Positions 10,570 through 22,467 of a stretch of DNA of 64,000 nucleotides are shown piece after piece. Positions within the stretch are counted from its first letter, which is position 1. Each line of letters opens with the position of its first letter. Made by a program: the position numbers and the translations under genes. Under the pieces are notes generated by a model, which saw only the letters and a program-made list of their open reading frames with translations, ran no database searches and was not told the DNA's origin. Origin of the DNA: Glandiceps talaboti. Its lineage: Eukaryota; Hemichordata; Enteropneusta; Spengelidae. The stretch covers positions 1,850,109-1,914,108 of the forward strand of contig NC_135567.1 in the NCBI RefSeq assembly GCF_964340395.1, given 5' to 3'.

Positions 10570-13550
10570 AGGAGAAATTTAAATATTAGTGAATTAATTA
10601 AAGTTATTGGTGACTAAATGTGCGAAGTGCAAGATAGAAAGTGCCGGCCATTCAATTTATTTTAGCTTCTTTTTGAACTGGTAGTGGCAAAATAGAACGC
10701 TTTCATTAATTTTGTTCACGTAACTATGAAGTCATGTTATTTTTGTCCCAAATTTTTCCAAATTTTTTCAACTAATCGAGCCTGTAATTTTTGCTTCTCC
10801 TAGACAATGGAATTGGCCAAACTGTTGTCCATTGCCCACATAACCCAACCCAACCCAACACGATCCGTACGAGAGAAAAAATAGCATAATGTCAAAAATG
10901 AAGCAAATAAAATATATCCTAGCATGATGTCAGTTATCCCAACCAAACAGGTAGGCACAACTTTGGGCTTCCTCCTTCTTTACAAGTCGCATCTTCCATC
11001 GAGTCTCAGCAATTCACAGACAGACATTACAGATAGATGTGTAGCCATTTTGAACTTTTTGAGCTGTCGTCGTAGTAAGACGGATTTCCTAGTATTTGAA
11101 AAGGTATTGAGAACCAATCAAAAAAAAGAGCAAAAATGAACCCATCACCTGTGATTTTACATTTTGGCGGGAAACTATTGTCTCTATGTGAGGTCAGTAT
11201 TAACGAGCAAGTAGTACACGTTACATTGCGTGACAGCCAATCAACGTCAGAATTTTACTCGGTGGGAATTTACAAGTGGTGTTAACAACATCCTTACATA
11301 ACACATCCGTGGGTGCACACCATATCTTAATCAATTGTTTCTCGCGAAATGCAAATAGTCGGAAAACGGCGCATGATTTGTGAAAGCGCTCTGACCGCAA
11401 AAGTCGGGATGAGTCGCCCCCGTTTGAATTACATACCTTAGTAATAAAATGGAATGTCAGAGCCCAACAAATAAAATGAAATAGGACGACTTCACCTACA
11501 ATGTGGTATAACGAACGTGTATCTATAGGACGTTTGCGATTTTCCATCTCTTTATGTTAATATCACATTTTGTACGACCCAGGAGTAAAAATGTAAAAGG
11601 CGGCGTCGTTAGCATAATTTCATCGATAACTTGAAGAACTTTCCCCCTGTTTAAAATCTTAGTATAAATTATAGTCTATGTTTTATGTTACTTCCAAATG
11701 TATGCAAACTATATGATAAACTATTTTAGTATAACATATTGTTCATGTATATCTTCAGATGTCAACCTTTGTACATTTGTAACAAAATTGTTATGTTAAT
11801 TAAGACATGAAAACAAAATTTGGGGTGAGTGTCTCGTCATTATATTTCCATAAAGTACGTTTTTCTGCCTTGCACATATCCCAGTTAGAAAAAAAATCAC
11901 CATTGTTTTTTTTTTTAATTTTATATAATTATTTATGTTAATACGTAACAGTATATTCATGTAAGTATCCCCATTTCCATGGTAATCACTACTTCCGTGG
12001 TATACTGTGTGACACCTCTGACGCGTGACGGCGGCAATTTGAACGATACACATGCATTCCCTTGTAATAAAAAATAATAAAAGTTGTACGAAGTTGCAGA
12101 CGTAGACAGAGACATTCAAACCTAACTCGACCTTCAAAGTTTTCGTAGTGTTCGACAGGTGAGGCCAAACCCATTTGAAGAGAATTGCTTGTGAATGTCC
12201 TTGGTGTCTGTTATTTGTAACTTTACATGTAACCTGCAATGGATCAATTCAACCAGAAGAGGGGTACTTTTCTACGTACGTACATATCGATCGTCTATAT
12301 TGTCTATTTGCTCATTCGAATAACAACCGGGTGATAATACAAAGTACTGGTATATACAGTTCATAATAAATATAATTAAATGAAAATATGTACAATAATA
12401 TATACTTGAGTTGGCACATAATCCCCCATGCTTGTTGAAATACCAAGATATGATTCAGTACACTTCAAGGACAACTCATACAAATCCACGCCAGATCTTG
12501 ATTCTCGCAGACTGTACTCATAGCTTGTCCAGTCTCAGACAACACTAGACAAATGTAAGTGTGTCGTACGCGTGTCTGAGGTCCAATAATTTGATCGTGT
12601 ATATTGCTTGAAATTTACTTTCAGAAGAAAAACGTGTGGGTTTATCAAAATGCTTTGCCTATATTTTCACGTATACATAATGATTCACAACAGCGGCGCT
12701 CTTCGTACTTAGCCCCGTACTAGATAGGCTTCCTTTGACCGAGTGACACGTGAAAAAAGCTCACAAAATGTAAGTTTTTTTTCCGCATCCGCATATTTGT
12801 TATAAAGACGTTTCTTTTTATCGACGGTAATTACTATTTAGGTTTGTTGACAATTTTAGTTCATCGCACTGTATTCGTACGCTCATACCTTTGTGTTTAC
12901 AGCACTTGAATTTTGACATACTTTTGATAATTGTTCCGTGTCGGTCCTTGCCAATGTTAGTAAGAATTAAGTAAAGTATATTAAAAAAATTATTTGACAT
13001 TTGTAAATAAAATAAGATTGATAATACGAAAAGAATTATTCGGTTTTCGTGAATGTTTTCGGTCCAATGCCATTGAATGTCTGACAAGTTCATACAATGA
13101 GCATGATTTACTGGATGAATCCCTACTGCAAATGGTAACTATATAGCTTTTAGTCACACATCTACTGGACCAGTATTCATGCCGGCCCCGTGCATCGCGT
13201 CAAAAATAAAGAAATCTTGTTAATACGATATTAAAACAAATTCTATGTATTCATCGAATGATATTTAATACGTCAAACAAGCAAGGAAGGGGTAGGATGT
13301 AAATACACATGACACACCCCTCGTTGATTGCCGTGGATGACAAACTACATGTACTATCAGACATGTCATTATGTACTCACGTGCACTCTCTACGAAGTGA
13401 AGTACGACTCACCTTACTCACCGTTATCGTGGTTACTAGTGTGATGTATAGTTCGAAAATGAACAGGTGAATCTTTATCTAAATCGGATATAAACTCTAT
13501 GGAAAAATAAATTTTACAATCATCTACCTGGGATATATGGCAAGTTTAAA
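10570..13550. other. long stretch with no supported gene
   Basis: AT-rich, with CpG-containing patches near 11220-11600 and 12540-12740. I found no convincing exon, RNA gene, tandem array or inverted-repeat element. A minus-strand Met codon at 11545-11547 begins a frame MENRKRPIDTRSLYHIV before a possible GTGAAG donor; it could be a first exon of the locus to its left, but nothing else supports that. Confidence 0.4.
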
Positions 13551-13552
13551 TT

Positions 13553-13675
13553 TTTTATTATTTTATTTTTTCAACTTTTTTTCGAACTTTTTTATTTTTT
13601 AACTCTTTTTTCCAACTTTTTTTTTCAACTTTTTTTGGGGGGCCGACTCTGCTGACAGACGCCGGTCCCGAGAAC
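13553..13675. repeat. oligo-T patches followed by a GC-rich element end
   Basis: Runs of T separated by CAAC/CGAAC (13553-13636) precede CTGCTGACAGACGCCGGTC (13651-13669). The same GC-rich motif, with one change (CTGCTGACAGGCGCCGGTC), occurs at about 47270-47288. An inverse A-rich counterpart (GTTGAAAAAAGTTGG pattern) lies at 17005-17075. Confidence 0.5.
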
Positions 13676-13897
13676 GTCGTGCTCGTGACAGGTGTGATAT
13701 TTGACATCCATTACTACGTGTTTCGGCGTCAAATACACATTATTATTACCTTCAAAATTGATCGCTCAAACATTATACCAGTTCTCAAAACTATTAACTT
13801 ACGTGTGATAGTTATCTGTTTTTCCAACAACCGCGACTTCAGCCGCGTACATACATGTGTACACCGTCACGTTATGACCGATGTATGATGTATTACA

Positions 13898-14256
13898 TGA
13901 TGTAGTACGTAGAACACGATCCATGTGCAACGGGTAAGGGTAGTTAATCTAAAACAAATGAAGTTTGTTGCATCAATAACAATTACATTCATTATTGTGA
14001 AACTGACCAGAATTGAAATAAGATGGTACACTATACTGTGAGCGTGAGCAAAACAGCTTTAGGAACAAAAACGCGAGGAAAAGTTAACGCGTATTTCCAA
14101 TGTGTCAGTCAGGTACTACTTCTAGTACGAGCGCACATGTTGACGTCGACCTGCTGTATTACATACGTAGACGTGTTGTTGTCAACTTTTCATGATACAT
14201 GTGTACTCAGGACCACTAAAAGAATGTATACTACAATGTACGATGAGGTAAATTGA
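13898..14256. repeat. segmental duplication, copy A
   Basis: About 355 bp starting GTAGTACGTAGAACACG and ending near CTACAATGTACGATGA match 17498-17850 in the same orientation, with a handful of substitutions and small indels. No conserved reading frame supports a coding role. Confidence 0.9.
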
Positions 14257-14262
14257 ATCTTT

Positions 14263-14384
<122 letters not shown>

Positions 14385-14942
14385 AACAACGTTACAAGGC
14401 GATATAGAAAAGCTGGTTTAGGTTGAAAGAAATACAAATACAGCATACATCATGTATCGAATGATATGTATATGGAAAGCCGTTCAGGACAAAGTTAGTA
14501 TTCTATTTTAGCTGTAGTATTTTATAATTTTCGTAGTAACAAACAAATTTTAACAGTTTATGCATAGTTTTACAGCTACAATAGAATACGACTATTTCTG
14601 TTTTTAGATTATTCCTTCCAACAATAAAATGTTCACATTTATACTTCCATTGTTGACAAGCTGAGCAACAAAAACCGGCATTGGAACTAAAGTTGTTTTC
14701 AATACGTATCTAAAAAGTAGAACAGTTGTAATTGTGAAGTATTTAAATTAAGTATACTCGCATTGCCCAATGGAAATGTGTTCTTGCAATTGTGCATGAA
14801 ATGGTTATCTTCTTTTTTTCAATATAATGATTTACCCTGTAAAGATTTATACACTAAAAATTTATAAGTTATTTATGAGTATTTTTTAGCACAATTGAAC
14901 AAAGGTTCAGAGGTTCAAAGGCGATATGCATGGCATTGAAGT

Positions 14943-15052
14943 TGTGTGTGTGTGTGTGTGTGTGTGTTATGTAATTGTATGCACACACACACACATACAT
15001 ACATACATACATACATACATACATACATACATACATACATACATACATACAA
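14943..15052. repeat. (TG)n then (CA)n and (CATA)n microsatellite
   Basis: A TG tract (14943-14967) faces a CA/CATA tract (14981-15050) across TTATGTAATTGTATG, so the two could pair as a hairpin. Confidence 0.95.
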
Positions 15053-15139
15053 TGAAATGCACAAGAAACTTGACACAGTCCGAATAAATATATGTAATCC
15101 GACGTTAAAAACCATGCATACGTACGTACGTACATACAC

Positions 15140-15196
15140 TATATTACATTATTTTCAACAATATTTTTATTGTCCACCTTCTTATGAAAAATTCAC
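15140..15196. repeat. short dispersed duplicate, copy A
   Basis: ATTTTCAACAATATTTTTAT and GTCCACCTTCT are shared, with few changes, with 19285-19332. Confidence 0.8.
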
Positions 15197-15229
15197 TGGA
15201 CTGATATAATCTGACCAGGTAGTAGTCTG

Positions 15230-15321
15230 TAAGGTACGCCATGACGTGGCGCCCTCACACATCCACCAACCCGGGTGAGAGGAGGCTGGTGAGGGCGAAA
15301 CGTCACGACGTATCTTAGTCT
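15230..15321. repeat. foldback element, about 90 bp
   Basis: TAAGGTACGCCATGACGTGG on the left faces an inverted copy ending AACGTCACGACGTATCTTA on the right. Both arms also carry CGCCCTCAC and converge near ACCCGGG. Imperfect arms of about 40 bp. Confidence 0.75.
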
Positions 15322-15390
15322 AACCAGAGTCTAACCAGGTATAGGTAGCTTGATTTACAAACTCTTGCAACCTTTCACAAACAGGCTCAA

Positions 15391-15842
15391 TTGGAACTGG
15401 ACATTTTTTTATCGTATTGTGTTTTTGTTCAAAGTGACTTGTATTTTGGACCTGTGGCCTTTGAATTAAAATGTAAAAACACCAGTGTAGTACAAATGGG
15501 TCTTGTGCAGATACCGTTTAGAATGTACTATGCCCTTAGTGGAGTTAGGGGTTATTTTAGTCTGTTTACTGTGCTATCGACACACATCGTAATAACAACC
15601 TACTCAGGAGCTCATAAAATCTGCAGATAATTCAAAAGATACCCGGCCTGAAAACGATGTTGAAAGTCTCACAGGGGCTTGCAACAGATGATGATGACAA
15701 TATCTATGTATGCGACGCCGGGAGTAAGAGTAAGAAGTTTGACTCAAAAGGCACATGTTTATGCAGTATTGGAAAGGAAATGATTGATATCAAAATCCTG
15801 CAAAGAGTTGCAGTAAATTATTACGAACTCAGGCCTAGTTAA
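15391..15842 (+). pseudogene. frameshifted NHL-repeat (TRIM-NHL-like) gene remnant
   Basis: Frame 3 (about 15610-15842) encodes GLATDDDDNIYVCDAGSKS then KKFDSKGTCLCSIGKE, which fits the beta-propeller NHL pattern (G-[IL]-A-x-D-x-x-x-N-I-Y-V-x-D then K-F-D-x-x-G). The stretch just upstream, STHIVITTYSGAHKICR, is in a different frame (15391-15630, stop at 15628-15630) and also looks like an NHL blade strand, so a frameshift separates them. The linker before KKFD is shorter than usual. In intact TRIM-type proteins several blades follow RING/B-box/coiled-coil parts; none is seen here and a stop follows at 15840. Family assignment rests on motif resemblance only. Confidence 0.5.
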
Positions 15843-15865
15843 CTTTGTTTATGAAAACAAACACA

Positions 15866-15998
15866 AACCAACCAACCAACCAACCAACCAACCAACCAAC
15901 CAACCAACCAACCAACCAACCAACCAACCAACCAACCAACCAAACAAACAAACAAACAAACAAACAAACAAACAAACAAACAAACAAACAAACAAACA

Positions 15999-16084
<86 letters not shown>

Positions 16085-16101
16085 TAAATAAATAAATAAA
16101 T
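15866..16101. repeat. compound (CCAA)n (CAAA)n (TCAA)n (AAAT)n microsatellite
   Basis: Four tetranucleotide tracts follow one another, each differing from the last by one base per unit. This is the expected product of substitution and slippage spreading through one array. Confidence 0.98.
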
Positions 16102-16995
16102 ACTGACAAACATCAACAATAGAGTAAATCACAAATCTGTATCAACAATAATGAATTTCGCAGTATTAAGAATTAGTGAGTGTATGTTTTCCTTATAAGG
16201 CTTATACAAAAAATAGTCACAAATCCCAAAGGTGGCGTTATTCAGTGCTTATCATTCCAAGGAATCTTGCGTTAGTTTGAAGTGCATCCCCGGAATGATA
16301 GAATACTCAGAACAAAAAATTAAGACTACAATTTATTGTAATGGCTTATCGCAGCTACTTGTACAAGTTCTCGTGGTAGGAGCATTCGTCTGTCATGGCA
16401 GACAATCGGACCCTCTTCGTGCATTGCCGTATAACTCGCGCCCCGGCCTGGGAAGTCGCTAGTTTTGCTGCTGGACGTTCGGGCTTTCTTTCGATACTAT
16501 AAGCGAACGAAGTTCGCAGTGAGGGCTGTCTTGCAAATGTCATTTTCAGACCAGACATTCCATTGAGATTATGTTAAGCAGTGGGTTGGGCCACGTTTGC
16601 ATATATATACTTTAATATATTCAATCTCTGCATGCAGGTGTTGACAAACACATTTATGTCATTACTATGTCTTATCAGTTTATGGTAATTGTGTTTGATG
16701 AGTGTGTAGACGTTGTCATTCACACATTTCAGTTAACACATTGGTGGTTATTTTTACAAGCCCCTCGATAGCGATGATCGGTCGTGTGTCGTATTTAAGT
16801 TATCGGAAGAACATCCGAGGTTTAGCAGATAGACTTGGAAGTCGCCAGCGAACAGCAGAACATATACACATGTTTTTACAACTTACAATTGTGCGACGTG
16901 TCAAAGGTTATGTCGTCATCTTAATCGCTTTTGTATGAAAACATCTTAATCTCTGTAATATATTTTTGGTGTCTAGAAGGGAAATTGTTCAAAGC
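16102..16995. other. no supported gene
   Basis: Short open frames on both strands (16232-16462, 16355-16558, 16702-16938) have no recognisable domain or splice context. A moderately GC-rich patch lies at 16370-16520. Confidence 0.4.
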
Positions 16996-17357
16996 AAAAT
17001 GATCGTTGAAAAAAGTTGGAAAAAAAGTTAAAAAATAAAAAGTTGAAGAAAGAAATTGAAAAAAAAAATTGAAAAAAGGACATTCAATTATATGTAATCT
17101 TTTTTAAAAAATTCTGCTTTGACGAAAAATAAAACAAATAAATGAAAACTTATTTCAATTAAAATAATGTGAACATGGAATAAAAGTACATAAACGTTTG
17201 AAATTAGTCCTAACGCCAACATTAATTACGGAGCCTTCAAGACCAAAGAAGTGTTCAGCGGTACCCCAATTCCGTCAAAATCGGCAAATGTAGAAAGGCA
17301 TGCAGCAGTTTGAAACGGGTAGTACGTTGACCCCTCGCTCACGTTTTCAATGTGGTC

Positions 17358-17465
17358 TCGTCTATTTGCATTTGCGTTAGAGGAATTGTAGCTTTTGATT
17401 CGGGTTAAACGTCGGAACGAAAAAAGGCACAAAACAGACGAAAAAGTCCTCAAAATCACATCAAA
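17358..17465. repeat. dispersed repeat, copy B
   Basis: Same-orientation match to 9957-10070, containing GGGTTAAACGTCGGAACG and ACAGACGAAAAAGTCC. It lies directly left of segmental duplication copy B. Confidence 0.85.
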
Positions 17466-17497
17466 CGCTTCAATTATTGCAGCTAGACCGCTTGTAT

Positions 17498-17850
17498 AAT
17501 GTAGTACGTAGAACACGGCCCATGTGCAACGGGTAAAGGTAGTTAATCTACAACAACTGAAGTTTGGCGCATCAATAACATTCATTATTGTGAAACTGGC
17601 CAGAATTGAAATAAGATGGTACACTATACTATGAGCGTGGGCAAAATAACTTTAGGAACAAAAACGTAATGTGAGGAAAAGTGAACGCGTATTTCCAATG
17701 AGTCAGTCAGGTACTACTTCTAGTACGAGCGCACATATTGACGTCGACCTGTTGTATTGCATACGTAGGCGTGTTGTTCTCAACTTTTCATGATACATAT
17801 GTGTACTCAGACCACTAAAAATGTATACTACAATGTACGATAAAGTATTT
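17498..17850. repeat. segmental duplication, copy B
   Basis: Match to 13898-14256, including GACGTCGACCTG and TACTACTTCTAGTACGAGCG. Small indels (for example ATGTGAGG against GCGAGG) separate the copies. Confidence 0.9.
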
Positions 17851-18009
17851 ATCAGCACCAAATTATCACATACAACGCAATTATGTTATAAATAATACAG
17901 TTCAACATAATCTATCTTATACTAGTGTTCTTTGGTCTCTACGCCGGTCTTCAACGGCGGATGAACAGATGGTTTATGTCGGAATGACGAAATGACGAGG
18001 GAGCGCCCA

Positions 18010-18540
18010 GATTTTATTTCCAGGGGGCCCGGGGGATTTTCGGGGATGGGGAGCATCAATTTTTCTCAGGAAAAATTAGGGGGGGGGGGGCTAAACAAAA
18101 AAAATTCACAATTTTCTAGGGGGTAATGGAAAAAATCATGATTATTTAATTCAACATAAATCAACTGCAATTCTGGTACTTCTCAAAGTACCTTGTACGT
18201 GAGGATGTGCAAGACTTGTTTCATCACAATCACTATCAGTGTTATCATCAGTACATGTATTTTCTGAGCTATCAGTATCATAATTGTCTCCATCACTGCC
18301 TAGATCATGCATTACAGAAGTATCACTTTCAGTCTCAGTCACTATCTGTTTCATTCATGTCCATGATATTAATTTTAAGTCAGTTTTCTAAATCTAAATT
18401 CTGATGTTCCTACTATGTGAGTGGATACTATGTCTAATTTTTCTCTTTTTTAATTTTCACTCTTTTGGTAATTTATGCTCATTATGGGGGGGGGACATGA
18501 AAAAATACACAAGGAAAAGGGGAAATCCTCCTGGACCCCA
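18010..18540. mobile_element. probable poly-G-type element fragment with acidic frame
   Basis: G-rich tracts followed by ATTTTTCTCAGG (18015-18090) and GGGGGGGGACATGAAAAA (18486-18503) resemble the subterminal patches of the 7351-9117 element. Between them the minus strand is open at 18151-18354 for 67 residues, very rich in Asp, Ser and Thr (SDTSVMHDLGSDGDNYDTDS). Both this and the frame at 7963-8203 are acidic and sit between poly-G patches, but I cannot align them. Clear terminal inverted repeats were not found. Confidence 0.4.
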
Positions 18541-18559
18541 CTGGAAGTAAGATATGGAC

Positions 18560-19275
18560 ACTCCCTTACGAATGTTAAAGTTCGCTATTCTCAAATTGCA
18601 CTGTTTGTCACACAAAAGCATTTACCTTTGATGGCTATACATCCAACATGGAAACTTGTCGTCGCCAGTAGGTAGTAGTTATATCACACTTACTTCAAAG
18701 GTGGATGTGGACATTTTATACAGGTGAACAACACACATTGAGTTCCGACGAAGAGCATGTATACACGTGGATAGCTGAACACCGACGCACCATGCCACGT
18801 CGACCAAGCGTCACTGCTACCTTGCCTTGCACCACCGTTGTCTGGCGAAATGATAAACTGACTCCCACCTTCTACACTAACATAAGACGTTATTCTCTCT
18901 AATTAGTTTATCATTGTCCCAACATTAATATACTCTCTCGACCAATCAAAAGATCTAACGTCTCTCGAGTCATTATAATAATAGCGCATCCAGATGGACG
19001 TCTACACAGTTGTATGTTAATGAATTCTCAGAGTACAAAATAAACTACTTCAAATACATCAGTGCCAATACTCAAGCTCTACGTAACATCAGTTATTATC
19101 ATTATTATTAGTCATAGAAGAATGCTGGCACATTTTAGATGCTCTTCACGCCAGTATGGTTTAAAATTAAAACAGGAAGACGACAAAGTGACTGAGTCGA
19201 TACTTGTGTTCTTTGTGACTCAAATGAATTTGGTAATGATTATAACTTCCTATTGAATTTTTTTTCCAATGCTAG
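18560..19275. other. no supported gene
   Basis: Two short plus-strand open frames (18475-18675, 18705-18902) lack recognisable domains. No repeat structure was noticed. Confidence 0.4.
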
Positions 19276-19284
19276 GTTCAAGTA

Positions 19285-19332
19285 TATTATTTTCAACAAT
19301 ATTTTTATGGTCCACCTTCTCATGAAAAACAT
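19285..19332. repeat. short dispersed duplicate, copy B
   Basis: Same-orientation match to 15145-15193 around ATTTTCAACAATATTTTTAT and GTCCACCTTCTC. Confidence 0.8.
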
Positions 19333-19339
19333 ATATGAA

Positions 19340-19490
19340 AAGTAAATCATATATGTAGTGTAAATCAGATATCTAGGGTATATCAGATATGTACTGTAAA
19401 TCCTATATGTGGAGAAAATCCTCTATTTAGGGTAAATCCGATATGTAGAGTAAATCAGAAATGTAAAGTATATTAGATATGTAGAGTAAG
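19340..19490. repeat. degenerate 21-22-bp minisatellite
   Basis: About seven units of the type GTAAATCAGATATGTAGAG with frequent substitutions. Confidence 0.85.
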
Positions 19491-19515
19491 GCTGCTTTCA
19501 CAAAAACTTGTTACT

Positions 19516-19872
19516 CTACCCTTCCAAACATATATCAGGCATATCAAGCTTAATGCCAGACTTTACTTTGTATTGTTGCAAGGTATTTGGCACAATCTTT
19601 TTGATGACATCATTGTTTTTTACCACTCTGTCAAGCAGCCTGGTCGCCTGCCGCATTTCCACCCACTTCTTGTTTTGTCTTACTTTCTTTCGCTGTTCTT
19701 TTTTTCTCCTCCTTCTTCTCTCCTTCTCTGCCATGTGTACTTGTTGGTGCATGAATCGTTTAGCAAGCACTTTTGCCGTATGGTTTACTTTATTTTCTAT
19801 TGTCTCTGTTGTGGCTTTCAATGTAGACAACTTTGTCAGTTTATCATCAATAAACTGACATTCATTTCCGGA
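19516..19872 (-). CDS. unrecognised basic, charged protein fragment (possible terminal exon)
   Basis: The minus-strand frame is open from about 19880 to a stop at 19516-19518. A possible AG acceptor (GAATGTCAG) precedes FIDDKLTKLSTLKATTETI. The sequence then has a strongly basic run MAEKERRRRRKKEQRKKVRQ and a calmer C-terminus ending KSGIKLDMPDICLEG. Composition, codon regularity and about 110 open codons in AT-rich DNA favour real coding sequence. The basic run could be a nuclear-localisation signal or charged helix. No ATG begins the frame in this segment (first in-frame codons include TTG), which fits an internal or terminal exon rather than a whole gene. No poly(A) signal was seen just after the stop. 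Family not recognised. Confidence 0.45.
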   Translation of the reverse strand, partial: SGNECQFIDDKLTKLSTLKATTETIENKVNHTAKVLAKRFMHQQVHMAEKERRRRRKKEQRKKVRQNKKWVEMRQATRLLDRVVKNNDVIKKIVPNTLQQYKVKSGIKLDMPDICLEG

Positions 19873-20106
19873 CCATTTTAATTATTAAGAGTTTTTTTCA
19901 GTGTTATTTAGACCAATTTGATTTCTTTTAGCACACATTTAGGAAACTGAACTGGAACAATACAGTATAAAACTCTCTTTAGATAACATGTGCATCACAA
20001 TATTTGCAAATACAACTAAAATGACGAATGCTGATGATTTATCTCTAATAGCTTTGGAAAATTCTCTTATTGATTATTATTTTTGTATTCAATACTGTAG
20101 TTAGTG

Positions 20107-20243
<137 letters not shown>

Positions 20244-20402
20244 CATTTTTGTTTCCATTGTTTCTGTATGTTGTTTTTTTTACTTTAGATAATGTATGAG
20301 GCAAGTGGAAATCTCTATGGCTGGATAGCAGGGAGATTGATAGAGTCATATACACAGTCGATAGAAATTAAAAGCACAATTTTGCTGATGTTACCATCAT
20401 CA

Positions 20403-20406
<4 letters not shown>

Positions 20407-20436
<30 letters not shown>
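20407..20436. repeat. (CA)n microsatellite
   Basis: Perfect CA tract followed by an A/G-rich stretch. Confidence 0.97.
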
Positions 20437-20437
<1 letters not shown>

Positions 20438-20628
20438 GAAAAAAGAAAGAAAGGACGGAAGGAGATACAGACACATACATACATACATAAAACATAAACA
20501 CGCAATTATGAAACTGGCTGATCATGTGATTTTTAGCTACAAGTATGGCCCAAATTCAGTCAAATTTAATATACTCAGGGATATATATAATATATTAATG
20601 AAACCCCTATAATATATTTAATATACTC

Positions 20629-20635
<7 letters not shown>

Positions 20636-20701
<66 letters not shown>

Positions 20702-20707
20702 TATATA
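20636..20707. repeat. (TA)n microsatellite
   Basis: TA tract preceded by two copies of a short TATTTAATATACTCAGGGA-like segment (about 20566-20640). Confidence 0.97.
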
Positions 20708-20842
20708 AACAAAACGGCTGCATCAATTCAAACAAAATTTCATAGATATGTTCCGTAGCGTAATGGCCAGAACTGATTAGGTTTTAGTAATAATCCAATG
20801 AATATTAATGACCAATTTGAGTAATTAATCGATCGAACGAAT

Positions 20843-21068
20843 ATAAAGTTGGCGTCAGATTCAGATTTAGATTCAGGTAGTGTTATCTTATGAAGGTTAT
20901 ATTGAGCGTCAGATGGCCTCAGATCCGAAGACACCCGATGGACTCAAACCTGAAATATTACCGTTGAGACTACAGGAAAGGATCTGCTTCTTTGCCGTCG
21001 AGTGTATTCGGATCTGAGGCTATCTGACGCTCAATATAACGCTACCTGAATCTGATGCCAACTTTATA
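20843..21068. repeat. foldback MITE-like element, about 226 bp
   Basis: ATAAAGTTGGCGTCAGATTC at the left is inverted at the right end (AATCTGATGCCAACTTTATA). Arms also share TATATTGAGCGTCAGAT, CCTCAGATCCGAA and a CGATGG/CGACGG end, leaving a loop of about 60 bp. The left arm has an extra 10-15 bp. No coding capacity. Confidence 0.9.
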
Positions 21069-21069
21069 A

Positions 21070-21745
21070 TCATGCTCTACATAGCTCTGCACTGAGAAAG
21101 ACTCTGTTTTCATGGATTTCGTACGTGCCAACCTTATTTTGTGTTTCCCTTGGATCTCCACTCTGCATTGGCTGGACAAACACGAGAAAAAATAAGACCA
21201 AGGCAGGGCATTTAACCTGATTCAAACTAACCAGAAAACATTTTTTTTTCTTGGCCTTAAAATAGGTTTACAATGAGCATTGAGTTCACAAACAGGTTCA
21301 GGTTCAGGTTCAGTTTGTCCCTTTAATATTCATCATAACATTAAAAATATTAAAGTATAGTTTGTTTTAATTATGACGAAATTTGACACCTGTGTATATT
21401 ATTATATCATATTTTCCACTCTGTAATAGGCAATTTTAATTTTTACAGTTGTCATCGTGATTATACATGCCAAAATCTGTCTAAGGCAATTTTTGTTGTA
21501 TGTGTACCCCATTTTCAACAAAGCAGTGCCGAGTGCCTGTTTCACTAACATATAAAACCTCTGACCAGTTTCTTGTCCTTCATCTCAATTACCAAATAAA
21601 ACAAACCCGAATTCCCTAGCATGTATAATAAGCTAGAACGAGTAAAAAATGAAGAAATGTTCAAAATGGTCAAAAAAGCAAAAAATCCCATTTTTTGACA
21701 ATTTCTCAACCAGTTCGCGGTACTTGTAAAGACAATACTTGTGAA
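21070..21745. other. no supported gene
   Basis: AT-rich spacer. A triple TCAGGTTCAGGTTCAG short repeat lies at about 21296-21313. Confidence 0.4.
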
Positions 21746-21752
21746 CGTGTTA

Positions 21753-22467
21753 AGGCCCGGTTACATGATGCAACTCGACTAGCAACGCACCATGCAATTC
21801 GTCGCATGCGACGAATTGCATCGTGTACTCGCCCCGTCGCAGGGTCTTGCGACGTCGCAAGGTGCATCGCAAGAAAACCGACTCGTCGCAAGTTGCTTTG
21901 TCGAGTTGCTTCATGAATTGCACCGTGTAACCACTTCGTATCGTCGCAAAAAATATCCTTTGACATATACCTCCGTGTCAAATGACGTTCAATGTTGTGG
22001 CCGCCATGTTTTTAGTATACATATTCTATTTCAGCAAGTATTTTTGATATAATTTCAATTTATCACCACGATTACCACTTATCAATAGTATAATACAATG
22101 TCTATGAATGCTTGATCTCCGCTGAATATCATTTTATTTCCAACTTGAATGCAAGTAGCGACATCGGAAAGATCAACATCGCCCTAAATGAACTTCGAAT
22201 TGAATAGAGTATTACTATCGATACCTCAACAAGTTTTCAGTCATTTTATTCATAAATATTAGCAATTTCATAGCATTTTAGCAAAAATCCTGCCGCTAGA
22301 AGACTTGACCTCGATGACCTGTAACTTTAATATATCTACGCATGTGCAACAGTTAGCTCTTGCGACTCACCTTGCAACGAGTTGAATCGTGTACGCGCTC
22401 CGTCGCAGTTGCAAGCCTCGTCGCATGCGACATATTGCTTCATGAGTTGCATCGTGTAACTGGGCCG
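21753..22467. mobile_element. 715-bp MITE, PIF/Harbinger-like
   Basis: The element begins AGGCCCGGTTACATGATGCA and ends with the inverse (TGCATCGTGTAACTGGGCCG). It is flanked on both sides by TTA (21750-21752 and 22468-22470), the three-base target duplication typical of PIF/Harbinger elements. Subterminal regions are rich in short palindromic motifs such as CGTCGCATGCGACG. No transposase reading frame is present, so it would be mobilised in trans. Superfamily assignment rests on the TTA duplication only. Confidence 0.7.

Noticed and set aside
11221-11547. 108-residue minus-strand frame as a complete gene
   Set aside because: Beyond the first residues it reads like random translation, and no splice or family support was found; kept only as a weak first-exon possibility.
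15230-15321. tRNA-like fold
   Set aside because: The arms form a long simple hairpin without the four-arm layout or conserved T-loop and anticodon features.
21695-22052. Coding frames on both strands near 21.8 kb
   Set aside because: They lie in the palindrome-rich end of the MITE and mirror each other on the two strands.
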